The position numbers were made by a program, and so were the translations under genes. Below, piece by piece: positions 35,201-42,403 of a stretch of DNA of 64,000 bases (positions are counted from its first letter, which is position 1; the number at the start of each line of letters is the position of its first letter). Below the pieces are notes generated by a model. It was not told where the DNA came from, searched no databases, and saw nothing but the letters and a program-made list of their open reading frames with translations. Source of the DNA: Patulibacter medicamentivorans (GTDB taxonomy: Bacteria; Actinomycetota; Thermoleophilia; Solirubrobacterales; Solirubrobacteraceae); the NCBI RefSeq assembly GCF_000240225.1, contig NZ_AGUD01000019.1, forward strand, positions 1 to 64,000, in the 5' to 3' direction.

Positions 35201-35960
35201 CCGCGTTCCACCAGTCGCCGGACTCCGGCACGTCCGTCTGGTCGCCGAAGGTCTGCGGCGAGGAGGGCGGCAGATCGGCGTACCAGTCGTAGAACGACAG
35301 CACGACTCCGCCGATCAACGAGTAGAACCGCGCGCCGGCGGCGTAGGACGCCATCGACATCGCGGGGATCGGCGAGAACCCGGCTACGCGGTCGGGGCCG
35401 TCGCGCTTGATCGTGTGGACGTGCGCGGCCGCGATCAGGTCGACGGCGTCGTCCCACGACGCGCGCACGAAGCCGCCGCGGCCGCGCTCGCGCTTGTAGG
35501 CGCGGGCGACCTCGGGGTCGTCGACGATCGAGGCCCACGCCTCGACCGGGTCGCCGAGCCGCTCGCGCTGCTGCCGGAAGAGCGCCAGCAGCGTGCCGCG
35601 GACGTAGGGGCGCTTGAGCCGCAGCGGCGAGTAGATGTACCAGGAGAACGACGCTCCGCGGGGGCAGCCGCGTGGCTCGTACTCCGGCATGTCGGGACCG
35701 GTGGAGGGGTAGTCGGTGGCCTGCGTCTCCCACGTCACCAGGCCGTCCTTGACGTAGACCTTCCACGAGCACGACCCGGTGCAGTTGACCCCGTGGGTGG
35801 ACCGGACGACCTTGTCGTGGGACCAGCGGCCGCGGTAGCTGGCCTCCCAGCGTCGGTCCTTGGCGACGAGCTGGCTCCAGCCCTCCTCGGAGATCGGGCC
35901 GCGCCGCAGGTGTCGATGGAGCCCCAGGAGCGGGCCCTTCCGTGGCTTGGGACGCGCCAT
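32283..35960 (-). CDS. narG: Respiratory nitrate reductase alpha subunit (molybdenum)
   Basis: 1225 residues, normal NarG length. The N terminus holds the FS0 [4Fe-4S] ligand set with a histidine (HGVNCTGSC, then GCPRGAS), and further on WGTNLPTTRTPDAHF contains the aspartate that coordinates molybdenum. It reduces nitrate to nitrite with bis-MGD in the cytoplasm. The ATG at 35960 (MARPKPRKG) has an AGGAGG site 7-8 nt upstream; the longer frame to 36068 covers the leader. It leads the narGHJIK operon. A regulon palindrome lies ~115 bp upstream, but the matching -35/-10 pair is not evident, so control may differ from the other members. Confidence 0.95.
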   Translation of the reverse strand: MARPKPRKGPLLGLHRHLRRGPISEEGWSQLVAKDRRWEASYRGRWSHDKVVRSTHGVNCTGSCSWKVYVKDGLVTWETQATDYPSTGPDMPEYEPRGCPRGASFSWYIYSPLRLKRPYVRGTLLALFRQQRERLGDPVEAWASIVDDPEVARAYKRERGRGGFVRASWDDAVDLIAAAHVHTIKRDGPDRVAGFSPIPAMSMASYAAGARFYSLIGGVVLSFYDWYADLPPSSPQTFGDQTDVPESGDWWNAGYLLVWGTNLPTTRTPDAHFMTEARYRGQKVVVVSPDYAEHTKFADHWLAAQPGTDGALAMAMGHVILKEFHVDRSTPYFQQYARRYTDMPLLVTLRERDGVHVPDRLLRASDLDPASEVENGDWKPVLIDERSGEPVVPNGSVGHRYGAPGEWNLRLDGVQPMLSLHEHADEQVAVDLPRFDVGDGEHGGIMRRGVPARRVGGHLVTTVLDLTLAQYGVGRPGLPGDWPTDYDDPQPHTPAWQEAITGVDRRLAARVAREFARNAERTDGRSMICMGAGTNHWFHSDQTYRTFLALVLMCGCQGVNGGGWAHYVGQEKVRPLAGLQTLAFATDWSRPPRHQSATPFFYLASEQWRYEHIRPADHASPLGRGLLDGKHVADVNALAARLGWLPSYPSFDRNPLDLVDEAQASGASVADHVVRELREGRLHFACEDPGAPGNHPKVMTIWRANLLGSSGKGHEYFLKHLLGTSESAVRAQETPPEWRPQDVRWRDEAAEGKLDLLTTIDFRMTSTAIFSDVVLPAATWYEKHDLSTTDLHPFVHTFNPAVSPAWESKTDWQAFERIATRFSELAERHLGVRRDLVVAPLGHDSPDEIAQPLGEVRDWRAGECEPIPGRTMPKLIVVERDYPAVAAKWAALGPLVEQLGTQIKGTSWDASEEVEHLRAHCGAVRGGIADGRPSLRRVEDACEAILSLSGTTNGRLSVAGFRALEKTCGVPMAHLATGSEDLRISFADAQVQPRTVMTSPEWSGIEAHGRRYSPFTINVECDKPWHTLSGRQQLYVDHSWMLELGEGLPAYRPPLRYTAIFGDQGARDGSQRKELTLQYLTPHSKWSIHSEYQDNVHMLTLFRGGGMLWISVEDAAELQIADNDWVESYNRNGVVALRATVSQRIPQGTCLMYHAKDRNVGVPLTELQGRRGGTDNSLTRIVMKPTHFIGGYAQLSFGFNYYGPTGSQRDEVTVLRKRESKVVYE

Positions 35961-35982
35961 CGAGCGTTCGGCCTCCTGTATG

Positions 35983-36023
35983 CCGGGGAACCCCGGAGGG
36001 ACGGGAGCGAGGAGCCCGGAGGG
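35983..36023. repeat. Repeats in the narG leader
   Basis: The leader contains a 14-bp palindrome CCGGGG-AA-CCCCGG (35983-35996) and two direct copies of CCCGGAGGG (35992-36000 and 36015-36023), 23 bp apart. They lie between the narG ribosome site and the upstream palindrome and may bind a second regulator or fold in the mRNA. Confidence 0.4.
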
Positions 36024-36065
36024 GTCCTCACGGGGCCACCGTCGCACATGGATCCGCGCCCGGAC

Positions 36066-36084
36066 CACCGGGGAAACTACGGAG
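36066..36084 (-). promoter_or_regulatory. Regulon palindrome upstream of narG
   Basis: Minus strand CTCCGTAGTTTCCCCGGTG, one of the best matches to the 19-bp consensus. At the usual offset there is no GCGGATGGCG element; the closest, GCGGATCCAT, starts 27 bp away (36057), and no -10 with A2/T6 follows at 17 bp. It faces the narG operon and lies just past the ArsR gene 3' end. Confidence 0.55.
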
Positions 36085-36105
36085 ACGCTCGTGGAGCGCG
36101 GCCGC

Positions 36106-36456
36106 TCAGGCCGCGTGCCGCTCGCCGCCGGCGAGCAGCGCGTCGAGCTCGCTGACCTGGTCCCGGAGGCCGCCGCAGACCTGCTCGCAGAGCGCGTAGA
36201 CGGACGCGTCGGCGATCGCGTAGCGGACCGAGGTGCCCTCCTTCGCGCGGGACACGATCCCGGCCTGGTGGAGGACGCCGAGGTGCTTGGAGACGTTCTG
36301 CTGGCTGCCGCCGATCGCCGCGGTCAGCTCGCCGACCGTGGCCGAGCCCTCGCGCAGGCGGTCGAGCAGCCGGATCCGGGTCTGGTCGCCGATCACGCGG
36401 AAGCGCTGGGCGATCAGCTCGGCGAGCGACTCGGGCAGCGGACTGGGCAACTCCAC
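36106..36456 (-). CDS. ArsR-family transcriptional repressor
   Basis: 116-residue winged helix protein: the RFRVIGDQTRIRLLDRLREG helix pair, recognition helix region GGSQQNVSKHLGVLHQAGIV, wing AKEGTSVRYAIAD, and a C-terminal helix with cysteines (ALCEQVCGGL) that could sense thiol or sulfur species. The GTG at 36456 is chosen because -10 TATGGT lies 6 nt upstream; the frame continues to 36534 without a ribosome site. A perfect 7-bp inverted repeat covers the promoter. Upstream on the same strand lie rhodanese, MMPL and DUF2892 genes, a grouping that suggests a sulfur-responsive repressor of the BigR/YgaP sort. The ligand is inferred. Confidence 0.82.
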   Translation of the reverse strand: MELPSPLPESLAELIAQRFRVIGDQTRIRLLDRLREGSATVGELTAAIGGSQQNVSKHLGVLHQAGIVSRAKEGTSVRYAIADASVYALCEQVCGGLRDQVSELDALLAGGERHAA

Positions 36457-36476
36457 AGCACAACCATACTGCTGTG
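36454..36476 (-). promoter_or_regulatory. Probable ArsR operator over the arsR promoter
   Basis: Perfect inverted repeat CACAGCA-N9-TGCTGTG (36454-36476). On the minus strand its centre contains -10 TATGGT (36468-36463), and its end is the GTG start codon itself (36456-36454). The overlap of dyad, -10 and start codon is typical of an autorepressed gene. Confidence 0.62.
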
Positions 36477-36530
36477 CAGCGACGGGCTCGGGGGCGCGCG
36501 CGGCCCCGCCCGAGGCCGTCGACGGCGCCC

Positions 36531-36899
36531 TCATCGCCGGTCGCCGCCAGCCGGTTCGGGGTCGCCGTGGCGCCCGCGCACGACGGGCAGGCGAGCCGCG
36601 GACCAGGCGGTCATGCCGCCGGCGACGTTGCGCGCGTCGAGCCCGGCGGCCGCGGCGATCCGCGTGGCGCGGGCGCTGCGGCCGCCGGAGCGGCAGACGA
36701 ACGCCACCGGGACGTCGCTCGGCAGCTCGCCGATCCGGCTGGCGAGCTGCCCGAGCGGGATGTGCCGGGAGGGCACGCCGGGAGCAAGCTCCCGGCGCTC
36801 GGCCGGCTCGCGGACGTCGACCAGGACCAGCCGCCCGGCGCGAGCCTGCTCGGCCGCGTCGTAGGGGCGGATCCCGGCGGTCTTCCCGAAGCGGAGCAT
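36531..36899 (-). CDS. Rhodanese-domain sulfurtransferase
   Basis: 122 residues, a single rhodanese domain with the active-site loop VCRSGGRSARA (Cys near residue 69) and the preceding VLVDVREPAER. It would carry a persulfide on cysteine and move sulfur in the cytoplasm. It sits 10 bp after the MMPL gene and upstream of arsR. In other bacteria rhodanese and DUF2892 parts are fused (YgaP); here they are separate genes at the two ends of one cassette. The last ~12 residues are Arg/Gly-rich and low in complexity. Confidence 0.85.
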   Translation of the reverse strand: MLRFGKTAGIRPYDAAEQARAGRLVLVDVREPAERRELAPGVPSRHIPLGQLASRIGELPSDVPVAFVCRSGGRSARATRIAAAAGLDARNVAGGMTAWSAARLPVVRGRHGDPEPAGGDRR

Positions 36900-36909
36900 C
36901 GGCGCTCGC

Positions 36910-39012
36910 CTACGCGTGGCCGAAGCGGACGTCGGGCAGGATCCGGTCCAGCGGCTTCGGCAGCCACCAGGCCCAGCGGCCGGTCAGCCGCAGCAGCACG
37001 GGCAACAGCAGCAGGCGGATCAGGAACGCGTCGAGCAGGACGGCGACGCCCAGGATCACGCCCATCTCCTTCGGCGGCAGCGGGCCCGAGAGGGCGAAGG
37101 TGAAGAACACCGCGACCATCACCGCCGCCGCCGCGAAGACGACCCGTCCGGAGTGCGCCAGGCCGCCGACCATCGCCTCGCGCGGGTCGTGCGAGCGCTC
37201 CCAGTGCTCCTTCGCCGACGACAGCAGGAAGACCGTGTAGTCCATCGAGATCGCGAAGACCATCGCGAAGAAGAAGACCGGCGCCCAGGCGTCGAGGAAG
37301 CCCTGCGGCTCGAACCCGAGGAGCCCGGACCCGTGGCCCTCCTGGAACACCAGCCGGGCGACGCCGAACGCGGCGCCGACGGCGAGCAGGTTGGTGACGG
37401 TGCCGATCAAGGCGACCAGCGGGGCGCGCAGCGCGAACAGCAGCAGCAGGAACCCGAGGCCCAGGACCACGCCGATCACCAGCGGGGTCTTCGCCGACAG
37501 GGTCGCCTCGAGGTCGTGGTTCTCGGCCACCGAGCCGCCGACGAGCGCGGCCGCCGGCAGCGCGTCGCGGATCCGGTCGATCGCGTCGCCGGTCGTGGCC
37601 GCGGACGGATCCTGCTTCAGGGTCGCCTGCAGCAGGACGTGGTCGCCGCTGCCGCGGACGGTCGGCAGCACGCCGGCGACGTCGCGGTCGCGCAGCAGCG
37701 CCGCGCGGGTCGCGTCGGCCTGGGCGGACGGGGTGACCACCTGCAGCGGTCCGGTCGCCCCGGGCCCGAAGGCCTGTTGCACGAGGCCGTAGCCGACGCG
37801 CGATCCGTCCTGGTCGGGGACGACCTTGATCGACGGCATGCCGGTGCGCAGCCCGAGGACCGGCGCGGCGAGCACCAGCAGCAGGACCAGCGCGACCGAG
37901 CCGAAGGCGATCGGGTGCCGCCACAGCCGCTCGGCCCAGGCGGCGAAGCGCGGGGAGCGGTGCTCGCCGCTGTGGGCCCACGGCAGCGCGCCCTTGTCGA
38001 CCCGCGGGCCGAGCTTCGCCAGCACCGCCGGGAGCAGGGTCAGCGTCGCGGCGAGGATGAAGGCGACGGAGACCATGATCCCCAGCGCCATCGAGCGGAA
38101 CGCGGGCGAGGGCACCAGCATCACCGCCGTCAGCGAGATCAGCACCGTCAGCCCCGAGAACAGCACCGCCTTGCCGGCGGTGTCCATCGTCTCGGTCGTC
38201 GCCGCGACCGGGTCGAGCTTCGACCCGAACAGCGCGGCGCGGTAGCGCATCACGATGAAGAGGGCGTAGTCGATGCCGAGCGCCAGCGCGAACATCAGCG
38301 CGAAGTTCATCGCCCAGATCGAGACGTCGAGGATCTGGGTCCCCAGGTAGAGCGTGCCGGCCGAGGCGACGAGTCCGAGGATCGTCAGCATCAGCGGCAG
38401 GCCGGCGGCGACCAGCGACCCGAACGCCAGGACGAGGATCACCATCGTCACCGGCCACGAGATCAGCTCGCTCTTCATCATCGCGTCGCGGTTGGCGACG
38501 TTGAAGTCCGACCACATCCCGCTGGCGCCGGTCAGCGCCGTCTGCACGCCGTCGACCTGCGGCAGCCGCGTCTTCAGGTCGTCGGCGGCGCGGACCATCT
38601 CGTTGCTGCTGGCGGCCGCGGATGCCTGGACGATCGCGGTGTGGCGATCGCGGGAGATCGACACGCCGGGCTGGGGCGCGATCACGCGCCCGACGCGGTG
38701 GTCGGCCCGGAGCGTGCGCTCGGTCCGGTCGATCGCGCCGGCGAAGCCGGCGTCGCCGACGGTCTGCCGCTGGCTGTGGAGGACGACCATCAGGGCGCTC
38801 GACGAGAGCCCGCCGAACTCGCGGTCCAGCAGGTCGCGGGCCTGCACCGACTCCGAGCCCGTGGACTCCCAGCCGGCGCCGGAGAGCGCGTGCTCGACGC
38901 GCGGCGCGAAGAAGCCGAGGCCGATCGCGATCACCGCCCAGGCGATCGCGACGACCCGGAAGTGGGTGGCGGTATAGCGGCCGAGGCGGCCGATCGGTCC
39001 GACGGTGCTCAT
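36910..39012 (-). CDS. MMPL-family RND transporter
   Basis: 700 residues with two repeats, each a membrane helix, a large extracytoplasmic domain and five more helices; the second half begins near residue 365 (ERLWRHPIAFGSVALV). Conserved family features include FGLSSSALMVVLHS-type N-terminal loop residues and ALGIDYALFIVMRYR and AISMDYTVFLLSSAKE, the acidic proton-relay segments in helices 4 and 10. It likely exports a lipid or hydrophobic compound by proton antiport. The ATG at 39012 overlaps the DUF2892 stop by 4 nt. Its place between DUF2892 and rhodanese suggests a sulfur- or membrane stress-linked substrate, which is unproven. Confidence 0.87.
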   Translation of the reverse strand: MSTVGPIGRLGRYTATHFRVVAIAWAVIAIGLGFFAPRVEHALSGAGWESTGSESVQARDLLDREFGGLSSSALMVVLHSQRQTVGDAGFAGAIDRTERTLRADHRVGRVIAPQPGVSISRDRHTAIVQASAAASSNEMVRAADDLKTRLPQVDGVQTALTGASGMWSDFNVANRDAMMKSELISWPVTMVILVLAFGSLVAAGLPLMLTILGLVASAGTLYLGTQILDVSIWAMNFALMFALALGIDYALFIVMRYRAALFGSKLDPVAATTETMDTAGKAVLFSGLTVLISLTAVMLVPSPAFRSMALGIMVSVAFILAATLTLLPAVLAKLGPRVDKGALPWAHSGEHRSPRFAAWAERLWRHPIAFGSVALVLLLVLAAPVLGLRTGMPSIKVVPDQDGSRVGYGLVQQAFGPGATGPLQVVTPSAQADATRAALLRDRDVAGVLPTVRGSGDHVLLQATLKQDPSAATTGDAIDRIRDALPAAALVGGSVAENHDLEATLSAKTPLVIGVVLGLGFLLLLFALRAPLVALIGTVTNLLAVGAAFGVARLVFQEGHGSGLLGFEPQGFLDAWAPVFFFAMVFAISMDYTVFLLSSAKEHWERSHDPREAMVGGLAHSGRVVFAAAAVMVAVFFTFALSGPLPPKEMGVILGVAVLLDAFLIRLLLLPVLLRLTGRWAWWLPKPLDRILPDVRFGHA

Positions 39013-39266
39013 CGGGGGCTCCTTCGACAGGCGGGCTCGAGCCCGAGGACGCGGTGCAGGATCAGCGACGCCGGGCAGGCCCCGACGGCGACGTAGAGCC
39101 ACTGGTTGAGGCCGACGAACGCGGTCAGCAGCAGGAACCAGGGGGACACGACCGCGACCAGCGCGGCGGACAGCAGCGTGACGCTGCCGGCGAGGGCGAA
39201 GAGCGCTCGCTCCAGTGGCCAGCGGGATGCGGGCGCGATCGGGGTGGGGTGGTCGACGGTGCTCAT
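39009..39266 (-). CDS. DUF2892 small membrane protein
   Basis: 85 residues with two membrane helices (about 20-42 and 44-62) followed by ACPASLILHRVLGLEP, the DUF2892 pattern with its conserved cysteine/proline. The C-terminal half of E. coli YgaP, a membrane-bound rhodanese, is of this family. It probably anchors or channels sulfur chemistry at the membrane with the rhodanese encoded downstream. First gene of the cassette; a 74-bp AT-rich upstream gap holds its promoter. Confidence 0.82.
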   Translation of the reverse strand: MSTVDHPTPIAPASRWPLERALFALAGSVTLLSAALVAVVSPWFLLLTAFVGLNQWLYVAVGACPASLILHRVLGLEPACRRSPR

Positions 39267-39302
39267 GGGGCGGTCTCCGGGGGCGGTGGTTGGCGGAGCG
39301 AT

Positions 39303-39343
39303 GCTTGAGCACTATACCACTGAAAAGTTGCAGAGTTGTATTA
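39303..39343 (-). promoter_or_regulatory. AT-rich promoter/operator of the DUF2892-MMPL-rhodanese operon
   Basis: This 41-bp stretch is the most AT-rich spot I noticed in the window. On the minus strand it holds -10 TATAGT (39316-39311) with an upstream TACAAC 18 bp away as a possible -35. The plus-strand AGCACTATACCACTG resembles the arsR operator half AGCACAACCATACTG, so ArsR may control both. It also contains the TAA stop of arcC. Confidence 0.5.
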
Positions 39344-40246
39344 CGTCGCGGCGACCCGCGTCCCGGCGCGGCCGGCGAGGATCGCCCCGGCGTCCTCGAG
39401 CGCGCCGATCGCGGCGAGCCCGCCGGTCGCGGCGAACCGCGCGGCCGCCTCGACCTTCGGGCCCATCGAGCCGGGCGGGAGCGACCCGGGAGCGGCGCCG
39501 GCGGGGGAGAGGACCTCGATCGCGCGGGCTCGGGGCGTGCCGAAGTCGGCCATCACCGCCGGCACGTCGGTCAGCAGCAGCAGGGCGTCGGCGCCGAGCC
39601 GCGCGGCCAGCAGCGCGCTCGCCCGGTCCTTGTCGACCACCGCCTCGACGCCGTGCAGGATGCCGTCGCCGTCGCGGGCGACGGGGATCCCGCCGCCGCC
39701 GGTGCAGATCACGACGACGCCGTCGCCGACCAGCCGCTCGATCACCGGCAGCTCGACGATCTCGCGCGGGGCGGGCGAGCCGACCACGCGCCGCCAGCGG
39801 TCGCCGTCGGGCGCGATCACCCAGCCGCGCTCGGCGGCCAGCCGCTCCGCCTCGGCCCGCTCGTAGACGGGGCCGATCGGCTTGGTCGGCCGTGCCAGCG
39901 CCGGGTCGTCGGCGGCCACCACGACCTGGGTCAGCAGCGTCACCACCTCGCGGCCGGGCAGGGCGTTGACGAGGGCCTGGTCGAGCAGGTAGCCGATCAG
40001 CGCCTCGCTCTCGGCGCCGAGCACGTCGAGCGGATCGCCGTCGGCGGCGGACCGCAGGGCGAGCAGCCCGACCTGCGGTCCGTTGCCGTGGGTCACGACG
40101 ACGTCGTTGTCGGCGAGCAGCGGGGCCAGCGCGGCGACTGCCTCGGCGACGTTGCGGCGCTGGACCGCCACCGTCGGCGCCTCGTCACGGCGCAGGAGGG
40201 CGTTGCCCCCGAGCGCGACGACGACCAGCGGTCGCGGTCGAGTCAC
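39341..40246 (-). CDS. arcC: Carbamate kinase
   Basis: 301 residues of the amino acid kinase family: VVVALGGNALLRR at the N terminus, HGNGPQVGLLALR, VICTGGGGIPVA, and AVVDKDRASALLAARLGAD, the nucleotide-binding lysine motif. It converts carbamoyl phosphate and ADP to ATP, NH3 and CO2, the energy-yielding step of the arginine deiminase pathway in the cytoplasm. It lies 4 bp behind arcB and is last in the operon. Its TAA stop falls in the AT-rich promoter of the next cassette. Full-length. Confidence 0.93.
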   Translation of the reverse strand: MTRPRPLVVVALGGNALLRRDEAPTVAVQRRNVAEAVAALAPLLADNDVVVTHGNGPQVGLLALRSAADGDPLDVLGAESEALIGYLLDQALVNALPGREVVTLLTQVVVAADDPALARPTKPIGPVYERAEAERLAAERGWVIAPDGDRWRRVVGSPAPREIVELPVIERLVGDGVVVICTGGGGIPVARDGDGILHGVEAVVDKDRASALLAARLGADALLLLTDVPAVMADFGTPRARAIEVLSPAGAAPGSLPPGSMGPKVEAAARFAATGGLAAIGALEDAGAILAGRAGTRVAAT

Positions 40247-40250
40247 CCGA

Positions 40251-41174
40251 TCACCGCCCGCCGCAGAGCGCGTGGAGGACCGCCTGCTCGGTCGGCAGGC
40301 GGTTCGCCGCCTGCTGCCAGACGGCGCTCTGCGGCCCGTCGATCACCTCGGCGGCCACCTCCTGGCCGCGGTGGGCCGGCAGGCAGTGGAGGAAGATCGC
40401 GTCGCGGCGGGCGTGCGCCATCAGCGCCTCGTCGACCCGATAGGGCTCGAGCGCGGCCAGCCGGTCGCTGCTGTCGAGATCGCCCATCGAGACCCAGACG
40501 TCGGTGTAGACGGCGTGGGCGCCCGTGACCGCGGTGATCGGGTGGCGGTGGACCTCGATCGCCCCGCCGGCGTCGCGCGCGAGCGAGATCACGTCGGGGT
40601 CCGGCTCGTAGCCGGCCGGGCAGGCCAGGTCGATCGTCACGCCGGCCAGCGTCCCCGCCTCGATCAGCGAGTTCGCGACGTTGTTGCCGTCGCCGACGTA
40701 GGCCAGGCGCAGCCCGTCCAGCCGGCCGAAGCGCTCGCGCAGGGTCAGCAGGTCGGCGAGCGCCTGGCAGGGATGGTGCTCGTCGGTCAGCGCGTTGATC
40801 ACCGGCACCTCGGCCGCGGCGGCGACCTCCTCGACCGTCTCCTGGCCGAAGGTCCGGATCACGATCGCGGCGGCGTAGGCCGACAGCACGCGAGCGGTGT
40901 CGGCGATCGGCTCGCCGCGGCCGAGCTGCAGCTCGTCGGGCCGCAGCATGATCGGCAGCATCCCGAGCCGGTGGGCCGCGGCCTCGAACGACACGCGGGT
41001 GCGCGTCGAGGGCTTGTCGAAGAGCGCGGCGAGGCTGCGTCCCCGCAGCGACTCGCCCCAGTTCCACGGGTCGGCCTTCATCCCCGCCGCCAGGTCCAGC
41101 AGCCGCAGCAGCTGGGAGCGGTCGAGGTCGGAGATCCGCAGCAGGTCGGCGGGCATGGTCAGCAGGACGGTCAT
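40251..41174 (-). CDS. arcB: Ornithine carbamoyltransferase (catabolic)
   Basis: 307 residues with carbamoyl phosphate site [11 protein letters not shown], the HPCQ motif ([11 protein letters not shown]), the SMG loop (VWVSMGD) and the catalytic [10 protein letters not shown]. The fold also serves anabolic ArgF, but the setting between arginine deiminase and carbamate kinase shows the catabolic direction: citrulline + phosphate to ornithine + carbamoyl phosphate. The ATG at 41174 overlaps the arcA stop. The 301-340-residue family length fits. Confidence 0.92.
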   Translation of the reverse strand: MTVLLTMPADLLRISDLDRSQLLRLLDLAAGMKADPWNWGESLRGRSLAALFDKPSTRTRVSFEAAAHRLGMLPIMLRPDELQLGRGEPIADTARVLSAYAAAIVIRTFGQETVEEVAAAAEVPVINALTDEHHPCQALADLLTLRERFGRLDGLRLAYVGDGNNVANSLIEAGTLAGVTIDLACPAGYEPDPDVISLARDAGGAIEVHRHPITAVTGAHAVYTDVWVSMGDLDSSDRLAALEPYRVDEALMAHARRDAIFLHCLPAHRGQEVAAEVIDGPQSAVWQQAANRLPTEQAVLHALCGGR

Positions 41175-42403
41175 CGGATCGCCTCTCGTTCGATCGGGCA
41201 GGACATGCAGCGGGCGCCGCCCCGGCCGCGGCCGAGCTCCGCTCCCGCGATCGTGATCACCTCGATCCCGGCCTGCCGCAGCCGGGTGTTGGTGTCGACG
41301 TTGCGCTCGTAGCCGACGACCACGCCGGGCGCGATCGCGAGCACGTTGTTGCCGTCGTCCCACTGCTCGCGCTCGGCCTCGTAGCGGTCGCCGCCGGTCT
41401 CGATCACGCGCACGTGCTCGAGCGCCAGCTCGACGGCGATCGCGTCGAAGACCTCGCCCTCGCGGGCGACGACGACGCCGCTGTCGCGGCCCGGGGCCAG
41501 GGTCGTCGCCTGCATCGAGCAGCGCAGCTCCGGGTAGACCGTGAACGCGTCGCGGTCGACCATCGTCAGGACGGTGTCGAGGTGCATCGCCGAGCGCTGT
41601 CGCGGCAGCTCGACGGCGATCACCCGGCGGGCGGCGCCGGCGGCGAACAGCCGCTGGGCGAGCAGCTCGACGGCACCGGGGCGGGTCCGCTCGCCCATCC
41701 CGATCATCACGCAGCCGTCGCCGAGGACGAGGACGTCGCCGCCCTCCAGGTGGGCCGGGCCGCCGAGATCGTCGCTCCAGACCTGGTGCTCGACGCCGGC
41801 GAACAGCGGATGGTGGCGGTAGATCGCCTCGTAGTGCAGCGACTCGCGGCGGCGGGCCGGCTTCACCATCGCGTTGATCGTCACGCCGCCGAAGACCCAG
41901 GCCGAGGTGTCGCGGGTGAACATGTGGTTGGGCAGCGGGTCGAGTAGGAAGCCGTCGTGCCGCGACCGCAGCACCGGCAGCGCGTTGCTGCGGAACGGCA
42001 GGTCGGAGACGTCGATGCCGCCGATCAGCCAGTCGACCAGCTCGTCGCCGGGCAGGGCCTCCAGCCACTCGCGGACGGCGGGGCCCAGGCGCGGGCCCAG
42101 GTCCGCGGTCCGCAGCGTCCCGTCGAGCACCAGCTGGCGCGCCGCGGGCTGCTCGAGCGTCTCGGCCAGCAGCCCGCCGAGGTACAGCACCTCGATGCCG
42201 CGCTCGACGAGGGCGTCGGCGAACGCGTCGTGCTCCTGACGCGCCCGCTTGACCCAGAGGACGTCGTCGAACAGCAGCTCGTCCTTGTTCGACGGCGTCA
42301 GCCGCCGCAGCTCGAGGTCGGGCCGGTGGAGGATCACCCGCCGCAGGACGCCGACCTCGGAGTCGACGCCCAGGCGGGCGGCGGTGGCGGGAGCGGTGCT
42401 CAT
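41171..42403 (-). CDS. arcA: Arginine deiminase
   Basis: 410 residues with the guanidino-hydrolase core: [13 protein letters not shown], the [13 protein letters not shown] stretch, the [14 protein letters not shown] motif with catalytic His/Asp, and the nucleophile Cys near the C terminus ([13 protein letters not shown]). It hydrolyses arginine to citrulline and ammonia. The ATG overlaps the antiporter stop by 4 nt. Together the four genes make one ATP per arginine without oxygen and raise pH. It is controlled by the promoter at 43949-44016. Confidence 0.94.
   Translation of the reverse strand: MSTAPATAARLGVDSEVGVLRRVILHRPDLELRRLTPSNKDELLFDDVLWVKRARQEHDAFADALVERGIEVLYLGGLLAETLEQPAARQLVLDGTLRTADLGPRLGPAVREWLEALPGDELVDWLIGGIDVSDLPFRSNALPVLRSRHDGFLLDPLPNHMFTRDTSAWVFGGVTINAMVKPARRRESLHYEAIYRHHPLFAGVEHQVWSDDLGGPAHLEGGDVLVLGDGCVMIGMGERTRPGAVELLAQRLFAAGAARRVIAVELPRQRSAMHLDTVLTMVDRDAFTVYPELRCSMQATTLAPGRDSGVVVAREGEVFDAIAVELALEHVRVIETGGDRYEAEREQWDDGNNVLAIAPGVVVGYERNVDTNTRLRQAGIEVITIAGAELGRGRGGARCMSCPIEREAIR

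Noticed and set aside
32400-36155. A 1251-codon open frame antisense to narG
   Set aside because: It is the mirror of narG in very GC-rich DNA. The translation is low-complexity Arg/Ala/Asp-rich text with no domain, while narG has complete motifs.
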